23,632 nucleotides of DNA from LMUY01 sp964245495 (lineage in GTDB: Bacteria; Pseudomonadota; Alphaproteobacteria; Acetobacterales; Acetobacteraceae). The stretch covers positions 1 to 23,632 of the forward strand of contig CAXTNC010000028.1 in NCBI GenBank assembly GCA_964245495.1, given 5' to 3'. A model generated the notes under the pieces. It did no database searches. It saw only the letters and a program-made list of their open reading frames with translations, and was not told the DNA's origin. The position numbers were made by a program, and so were the translations under genes. Below are positions 19,730 through 23,632 of this stretch, piece by piece; position 1 is the stretch's first letter, and each line of letters starts with the position of its first letter.

Positions 19730-20602
19730 ATGCAGCGCCGCTACCGCACCGTGGACGTGTTCACCGACCAGCCGTTCGGCGGCAACCCGCTGGCCGTGGT
19801 GCTGGACGCGGAAGGGCTGGACACGGCCGCCATGCAGGCGGTCGCGCGGGAGTTCAACTACTCGGAAACCAGCTTCGTGCTGCCGCCGCGGGACCCGGCG
19901 CACACCGCCCATGTCCGCATCTTCACGCCGGGGATCGAGTTGCCGTTCGCCGGGCATCCCAACGTGGGCACGGCGTTCGTGCTGGCGCTGGAAGGCGATC
20001 CTGCCGCCCGGATGCTGTTCGAGGAGGCGGCCGGGATCGTGCCGGTTGATGTGCTTCACGAGGACGGCGCACCCGTCGGAGCCGAACTCACCGCGCCGCA
20101 GCCGTTGCAACGGTTGGGAACGGTTGTGCCCGAGGCGATCGCAGAATGCTTGTCCCTTGCTCCTGCTGACATTGTGGGACAGCCGGTTGCGGCCAGCATG
20201 GGAGTAGCATTCGTCCTGGCTGAGGTGGCCTCCTACGACGCGCTGCGCCGCGCCCAGTGCGATGTAGCGGCCTTCGCCCGCCATTTTCCTCAAGCTGGCG
20301 CGCATGAACTCTACTTTTACTGCCCCGATGGCGGGGGCGGGTTTGACCTGCACGCGCGCATGTTCTCGCCCTTGGACGGCATAGGCGAAGACCCAGCCAC
20401 GGGCAGCGCCGCCGTGACGTTGGCCGCGCTGCTGGCGGAGAGCGGTCCGGACGGCGAAGCAAGGCTGCGAGTGGAACAGGGCCGCAACATGGGGCGCCCG
20501 AGCACGTTGGTGACCAGGGTCGTGAAATCGGGCGGCGTGGTCCGTAGCGCTCACGTCGGCGGACGATGCGTGCCTGTGATGCGTGGGACGCTCGACGCTT
20601 GA
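19730..20602 (+). CDS. PhzF-family epimerase/isomerase
   Basis: PhzF-like proteins have two similar alpha/beta halves related to diaminopimelate epimerase and act as cofactor-free isomerases on diverse substrates. This one is 290 aa, typical for the family. The N-terminus RRYRTVDVFTDQPFGGNPLAVV, which opens the fold, leads to the catalytic E46 in NYSETSF. H76 is in LPFAGHPNVGTA, and the second-half signature GEDPATGSA lies at 219-227. The ATG is two bases after the mazG stop, so the two genes are probably cotranscribed. It ends nine bases from the convergent phosphatase gene. From about 20040 onwards the codon choice is clearly less GC-biased (GTT, CTT, GCA, GTA) than in the first 300 bases, a break inside one gene. 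The substrate is unknown, and there is no phenazine pathway nearby, so a phzF symbol would mislead. Confidence 0.93.
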   Translation: MQRRYRTVDVFTDQPFGGNPLAVVLDAEGLDTAAMQAVAREFNYSETSFVLPPRDPAHTAHVRIFTPGIELPFAGHPNVGTAFVLALEGDPAARMLFEEAAGIVPVDVLHEDGAPVGAELTAPQPLQRLGTVVPEAIAECLSLAPADIVGQPVAASMGVAFVLAEVASYDALRRAQCDVAAFARHFPQAGAHELYFYCPDGGGGFDLHARMFSPLDGIGEDPATGSAAVTLAALLAESGPDGEARLRVEQGRNMGRPSTLVTRVVKSGGVVRSAHVGGRCVPVMRGTLDA

Positions 20603-20611
20603 ACCGTTACG

Positions 20612-21406
20612 TCAGCGCGCCTGTACACCCTCGAACAACATCCCGGTCAGCGCCTTGAAGCCCGCCTCGTCCGGCACGCACACCAGCCCGCCCCCCGTGT
20701 CCGTCACCCGCATCGGCGAGCCGTCGAAATGCGCCGAGTACCCGCCCGCCTCCTGGTGCAGCAGCCAGCCCGGCAGGTGGTCCCACGGCATCAGCCGGTT
20801 GAACACCAGGTAGTCGCAGTGCCCGGCGGCCGCCATGCGGTACTCGTGGGCGGCGCAGCGGTAGTCGGCCACGCCGGCAAGCCCGATCATGTTGCGCATC
20901 ACCGCGCTGCGCCACGGCTGCTTCATGTAGCGCCAAGACAGGCAGCCGCTCATGCGGGACGGCTCCGTCGCCGTGGACACGCGCAGCCGGGTGCGCCCGC
21001 CTGACGGGGTGATCCCCCAGGCGCCCTCGCCGCGCAGGGCCACGGCGGAGTCGTCGATCACCGGGTCATGGATCACGGAAGCGACCACCGCGCCGTCCAG
21101 CACCGCCGCGGCCATCATGCCGAACAGCGGCAGGCCGGCGCAGTAGTTGGAGGTGCCGTCGATCGGGTCCACCACGAAGGCCAGGCCGCCCTCGGCCAAG
21201 CGGCCCAGCAGCGCCGGGTCGGCGGCGCAGGCTTCCTCGCCCACCACCAGGCAGCCGGGGAACAGCCGGCGCAGCCCGGTGGTGATCATCAGCTCCGCCG
21301 CCTCGTCCGCTTCCGTCACCAGGTCGGTGGGGCCGGACTTGGTGCGGATGGCGCCGGGCTGCAGGTTGCGGAAGCGCGGCATCACCTCCACCCGCGCCGC
21401 CGCCCG
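20612..21406 (-). CDS. Inositol monophosphatase family protein (5' end lost in the assembly gap)
   Basis: This is a Mg-dependent sugar/inositol phosphate phosphatase. The metal sites are visible in order: TDLVTEAD near the N-terminus, VVGEEAC, then VDPIDGTSNY (about 21142-21173) and the C-terminal WDHLPGWLLHQEAGG (about 20742-20786). About 265 residues are present, and the frame is open into the N run. The conserved start of the family would lie some 10-20 residues further upstream, so the true start is in the gap and the GTG at 21391 is not a convincing start. The substrate could be inositol phosphate, histidinol phosphate or another phosphoester; the sequence does not decide. It converges on the PhzF gene nine bases away. 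It should not be taken as a trehalose-6-phosphate phosphatase, which belongs to the HAD fold. Confidence 0.9.
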   Translation of the reverse strand, partial: RAAARVEVMPRFRNLQPGAIRTKSGPTDLVTEADEAAELMITTGLRRLFPGCLVVGEEACAADPALLGRLAEGGLAFVVDPIDGTSNYCAGLPLFGMMAAAVLDGAVVASVIHDPVIDDSAVALRGEGAWGITPSGGRTRLRVSTATEPSRMSGCLSWRYMKQPWRSAVMRNMIGLAGVADYRCAAHEYRMAAAGHCDYLVFNRLMPWDHLPGWLLHQEAGGYSAHFDGSPMRVTDTGGGLVCVPDEAGFKALTGMLFEGVQAR

Positions 21407-21506
21407 NNNNNNNNNNNNNNNNNNNNNNNNNNNNNNNNNNNNNNNNNNNNNNNNNNNNNNNNNNNNNNNNNNNNNNNNNNNNNNNNNNNNNNNNNNNNNN
21501 NNNNNN
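21407..21506. other. Assembly gap (100 N)
   Basis: Exactly 100 undetermined bases, the conventional placeholder for a gap of unknown size. hflX enters it from the right lacking about 190 codons, and the phosphatase gene leaves it on the left lacking its start. The real gap is therefore several hundred bases or more. Confidence 0.99.
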
Positions 21507-22223
21507 GCCTGATGGCAGGCGCAGGCCGCGCATGGTCGGGTCCAGGGTGGCGAACAACTGGTCCTGCGCGTGCACGCCGGCCCCGGTCAGGGCATTGAAC
21601 AGGGTGGACTTGCCGGCGTTGGTGTAGCCCACCAGGGCCACCACGGGCAGCGGCGTGCGGGTGCGGGCGCTGCGGTGCAGCCCCCGCGTGCGGCGGACCT
21701 GCTCGATCTCCTTCTTCAGGCGCACGATGCGGTCGGTGATCAGCCGGCGGTCGGCCTCGATCTGCGTTTCGCCGGGTCCGCCGAGGAAGCCGAAGCCGCC
21801 GCGCTGCCGCTCCAGGTGGGTCCAGGAGCGGACCAGGCGGCTGCGCTGGTAGTCCAGGTGGGCCAGCTCGACTTGCAATGAGCCTTCCCGGGTGCGGGCG
21901 CGCTCGCCGAAGATGTCCAGGATGAGGCCGGTGCGGTCGATCACCTTGCACTCCCAGGCGCGCTCCAGGTTGCGCTGCTGCACCGGGGACAGAGCCGCGT
22001 CCACGATGGCGACGGTGACGCGGGCCTCGCCGATCGCGTCGTGCTGGGCTGCGACCTGGCCTTCGCCCAGCAGGCTGGAGGAGCGGCGGGCGCGCAGCGG
22101 CAGCACGGCCGTGTGCACCACGTCCAGGCCGATGGAGGCGGCGAGACCCACCGCCTCCGCCAGCTTGGCATCCGCGGCGCGGGAAGCGTCCGAGCGGTCC
22201 GGGCGCTCCCACGGCAGGATCAC
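21507..22223 (-). CDS. hflX: HflX, ribosome-associated GTPase (3' end lost in the assembly gap)
   Basis: HflX binds the large ribosomal subunit and splits stalled ribosomes under stress. The part present (239 codons from the GTG at 22223) holds the whole N-terminal HflX domain: SSSLLGEGQVA, then DRTGLILDIFGERARTREG, and LGGPGETQIEADRRLI. It also holds the GTPase P-loop GYTNAGKST at 199-207 and the switch-I region LFATLDPTMRG. It stops just before the G3 (DTVGF) and G4 motifs, which fall in the gap. The GTG is the only standard start in frame. Family-like residues (SDTSAGPTRAAV) continue upstream of it without a start codon, and no clear ribosome site is seen, so the start is somewhat uncertain. 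It follows hfq by 28 bases on the same strand, the usual hfq-hflX pair. Confidence 0.95.
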
Positions 22224-22251
22224 GGCGGCCCGGGTCGGGCCGGCCGAGGTG

Positions 22252-22563
22252 TCAGACGGAGACGTCGTCAGACACCATCTCCCGCACCGGGGCTGTCAGG
22301 GTGGACGATGCCGGGGCGCCCGCTTCGGCCTTCGCCGCGTCGAACAGCTGGATCGGGGCGCCCGGCATCACGGTGCTGATGGCGTGCTTGTACACGAGCT
22401 GGGTGTGGCCGTCGCGGCGCAGCAGCACGGAGAAGTTGTCGAACCAGGTGATGATGCCTTGCAGCTTCACGCCGTTGACGAGGAACACCGTCACCGGCGC
22501 CTTGGTCTTGCGGACGTGGTTCAGGAACACGTCCTGCACGTTTTGAGCCTTTTCGCTGGCCAT
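22252..22563 (-). CDS. hfq: Hfq, RNA chaperone
   Basis: Hfq forms a hexameric ring that pairs small RNAs with mRNAs. The protein is 103 aa: an Sm core of about 75 residues and a short flexible acidic tail. Sm1 is visible as QDVFLNHVRKTKAPVTVFLV with GIITWFDNFSVLLRR, and Sm2 as QLVYKHAIST, where Y58-K59-H60 form the proximal RNA site. Q10 and F44 correspond to other uridine-contacting positions of the family. The start at 22563 (MASEKAQN) is preceded by AAGGAG with eight bases of spacing; a frame reaching back to 22629 has no such support. The 130 bases to the dat stop hold a weak CCGGG/CCCGG hairpin (22620-22638) but no clear promoter or T-run. Confidence 0.98.
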   Translation of the reverse strand: MASEKAQNVQDVFLNHVRKTKAPVTVFLVNGVKLQGIITWFDNFSVLLRRDGHTQLVYKHAISTVMPGAPIQLFDAAKAEAGAPASSTLTAPVREMVSDDVSV

Positions 22564-22571
22564 TGGGCCAA

Positions 22572-22577
22572 CTCCTT
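22572..22577 (-). promoter_or_regulatory. Ribosome binding site deciding the hfq start
   Basis: AAGGAG on the minus strand, eight bases before the ATG at 22563. It supports that start over the upstream in-frame start at 22629. Confidence 0.75.
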
Positions 22578-22693
22578 GTGTTGTTGCTTCTAGCCAAGCC
22601 TTGGGTTTTTGCCACCGAACCGGGCACACAGGTCCCGGCCGCGCCCGCCAGATGTAGCCGGCCGGCGCTGCGAAGCAAGCATCGCGCGTGCCG

Positions 22694-23563
22694 CTATGCC
22701 GGGATGTTCATTCCGCCGCCCACGTGTTGCGCAAACAGCGCGAACAGCTGCCGGGTGACGGGGCCGACCGCGCCGTCGCCCACCGGCGCGCCGTCCAGCC
22801 GGGTGATCGGCCTCACGAAGGAGGTGGCGCTGGTCAGGAACACCTCCCGCGCCTGCCGCAGCTCCGCCTCCGTCACCGCGCGTTCCTCCGCGGCGATGCC
22901 GCGCTCCGCCATCTGCGCCAGCAGGGCGGCGCGGGTGCAGCCCGGCAGGATGGCGTGGCCGAGCTGCCGGGTGCGCAGCGTGCCCTGCGCGTCCACCGCC
23001 CAGACGGTGGTGGAGGCGCCTTCCGTCACCTGGCCGTCCGGCGCGATCAGGATGGCCTCGCAGGCGCCCGCCTGCCGCGCCGCCTGCTTGGCCAGCACGT
23101 TGGGCAGCAGCGCCACGGACTTGATGTCGCACCGCGCCCAGCGCTGGTCCGGCGCGGTGATGGCCGAGGCCGCCCAGCCTTCCGCGTCCGCCGGGTAGGG
23201 CGGCGTGCGGCGGCAGGTCACCACCAGGGCGGGCGACGTGGGCCGGGTGGGAAAGGCGTGCTCCCGCCGGGCGACGCCGCGGGTGACCTGCATGTAGACC
23301 AGCCCATCCTGCAGCCGGTTGCGCCGCACCACCTCCCCCAGCACCCGGCGCAGCGCGGCGCGCCCCATGGGCGGGGCGATGGCGACCTCCCGGAGCGAGC
23401 GTTCCAGCCGGGCCATGTGCAGCTCCTCGTCGAGGAAGCGGCCGGCGGCCAGGTAGAGCACCTCGTAGATGCCGTCGGCGAACTGGTAGCCGCGGTCCTC
23501 CACGTTCACGCTTGCCTCCGATTGAGGCAGGTAGCGGCCGTTCACGTAGGCAATGCGGCTCAT
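22694..23563 (-). CDS. dat: D-amino-acid transaminase (PLP fold type IV)
   Basis: This is a class IV aminotransferase that moves the amino group between D-amino acids and 2-oxo acids, supplying D-Ala or D-Glu. It is 289 aa, normal for the family. The N-terminal block MSRIAYVNGRYLP with EDRGYQFADGIYE is typical of Dat. The PLP lysine is K148 in CDIKSVALLPNVLAKQ. The cofactor phosphate-binding segments are VTEGASTTVWAVD and FLTSATSFVRPIT. GGGAGA seven bases before the ATG at 23563 supports the start. Branched-chain aminotransferases and aminodeoxychorismate lyase share the fold, but the RCDIKS and EGASTT context fits D-amino-acid transaminase best. It precedes hfq on the same strand, an arrangement I recall from Rhodospirillales. 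Confidence 0.9.
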   Translation of the reverse strand: MSRIAYVNGRYLPQSEASVNVEDRGYQFADGIYEVLYLAAGRFLDEELHMARLERSLREVAIAPPMGRAALRRVLGEVVRRNRLQDGLVYMQVTRGVARREHAFPTRPTSPALVVTCRRTPPYPADAEGWAASAITAPDQRWARCDIKSVALLPNVLAKQAARQAGACEAILIAPDGQVTEGASTTVWAVDAQGTLRTRQLGHAILPGCTRAALLAQMAERGIAAEERAVTEAELRQAREVFLTSATSFVRPITRLDGAPVGDGAVGPVTRQLFALFAQHVGGGMNIPA

Positions 23564-23590
23564 GGGCGACTCTCCCGGGATGGACGCGTC

Positions 23591-23632
23591 TTAGCCGGCA
23601 TCGGCTGGGAGGCTTTCGAATGGGTCAAGGGC
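23591..23632 (-). CDS. Possible 3' end of an upstream gene (last 13 codons)
   Basis: From the window edge on the minus strand one frame reads ALDPFESLPADAG and then TAA at 23593-23591, 27 bases before the dat ATG. The composition looks coding and the spacing fits an operon, but 13 codons are too few to name a product. A short inverted repeat (AGCCG/CGGCT, 23593-23606) overlaps the stop. Confidence 0.35.
   Translation of the reverse strand, partial: ALDPFESLPADAG

Noticed and set aside
20612..21406. The phosphatase gene as the missing trehalose-6-phosphate phosphatase
   Set aside because: It belongs to the inositol-monophosphatase family (DPIDGTSN, WDHLPG), not the HAD family of OtsB, and is on another transcript.
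21066..22223. Open frames running through the N stretch
   Set aside because: Any reading across the 100 N is meaningless because the gap size is unknown. The hflX and phosphatase frames were treated as two separate partial genes.
22564..22629. Longer N-terminus for Hfq
   Set aside because: The added residues are not found in the family, and AAGGAG is correctly spaced for the ATG at 22563.
22620..22638. CCGGG/CCCGG inverted repeat between dat and hfq as a terminator
   Set aside because: It is only a 5-bp stem with a nine-base loop and no T-run, and dat and hfq may be cotranscribed.

Overview
The window is very GC-rich, with codon third positions almost all G or C. The enzyme set together with a linked dat-hfq-hflX block points to an alphaproteobacterium, most likely of the Rhodospirillales/Acetobacteraceae type. 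This placement is an inference from gene content and composition; the window has no rRNA or tRNA. It carries a 100-base run of N (21407-21506), so it is a scaffold of a draft assembly, and the genes on either side of that gap may not be true neighbours.

Left part (1-15786, + strand): a tightly packed seven-gene alpha-glucan/trehalose operon. The order is glgE (5' end beyond the window), a treS-maltokinase fusion, glgB, treZ, malQ, treY and otsA. Four of the six junctions overlap by 4 or 8 bases and the other two are 12 and 25 bases. TreS-Mak turns trehalose into maltose and then maltose-1-phosphate. GlgE polymerises maltose-1-phosphate into linear alpha-1,4-glucan, and GlgB branches it. TreY and TreZ take glucan ends back to trehalose, MalQ rearranges the short oligosaccharides, and OtsA supplies trehalose-6-phosphate from UDP-glucose. 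Catalytic residues are visible and intact in every enzyme. No OtsB phosphatase, glycogen debranching enzyme, GlgA or GlgC lies inside the window.

Middle part (15787-20602): a zinc alcohol dehydrogenase converges on the operon from the opposite strand. Next comes a lower-GC gene for a secreted protein with several copies of a repeat resembling DUF5648, then about 400 bases with no recognisable gene. After that come mazG, which carries an apparent one-base deletion, and a PhzF-family isomerase gene directly behind it.

Right part (20612-23632, - strand): an inositol-monophosphatase-family gene truncated by the gap, hflX truncated by the other side of the gap, then hfq, a D-amino-acid transaminase gene and, at the window edge, what looks like the last 13 codons of one more gene. 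Read in their own direction, dat, hfq and hflX form a stress/housekeeping block. mazG, which I recall as commonly following hflX in relatives, here lies beyond the gap on the opposite strand.

I did not find a clear new defence, mobile or CRISPR-like system. The most interesting items are the fused N-terminal segment of GlgE, otsA without otsB, the DUF5648-like secreted protein, the mazG frameshift, and the gap, which must be longer than its 100 Ns.
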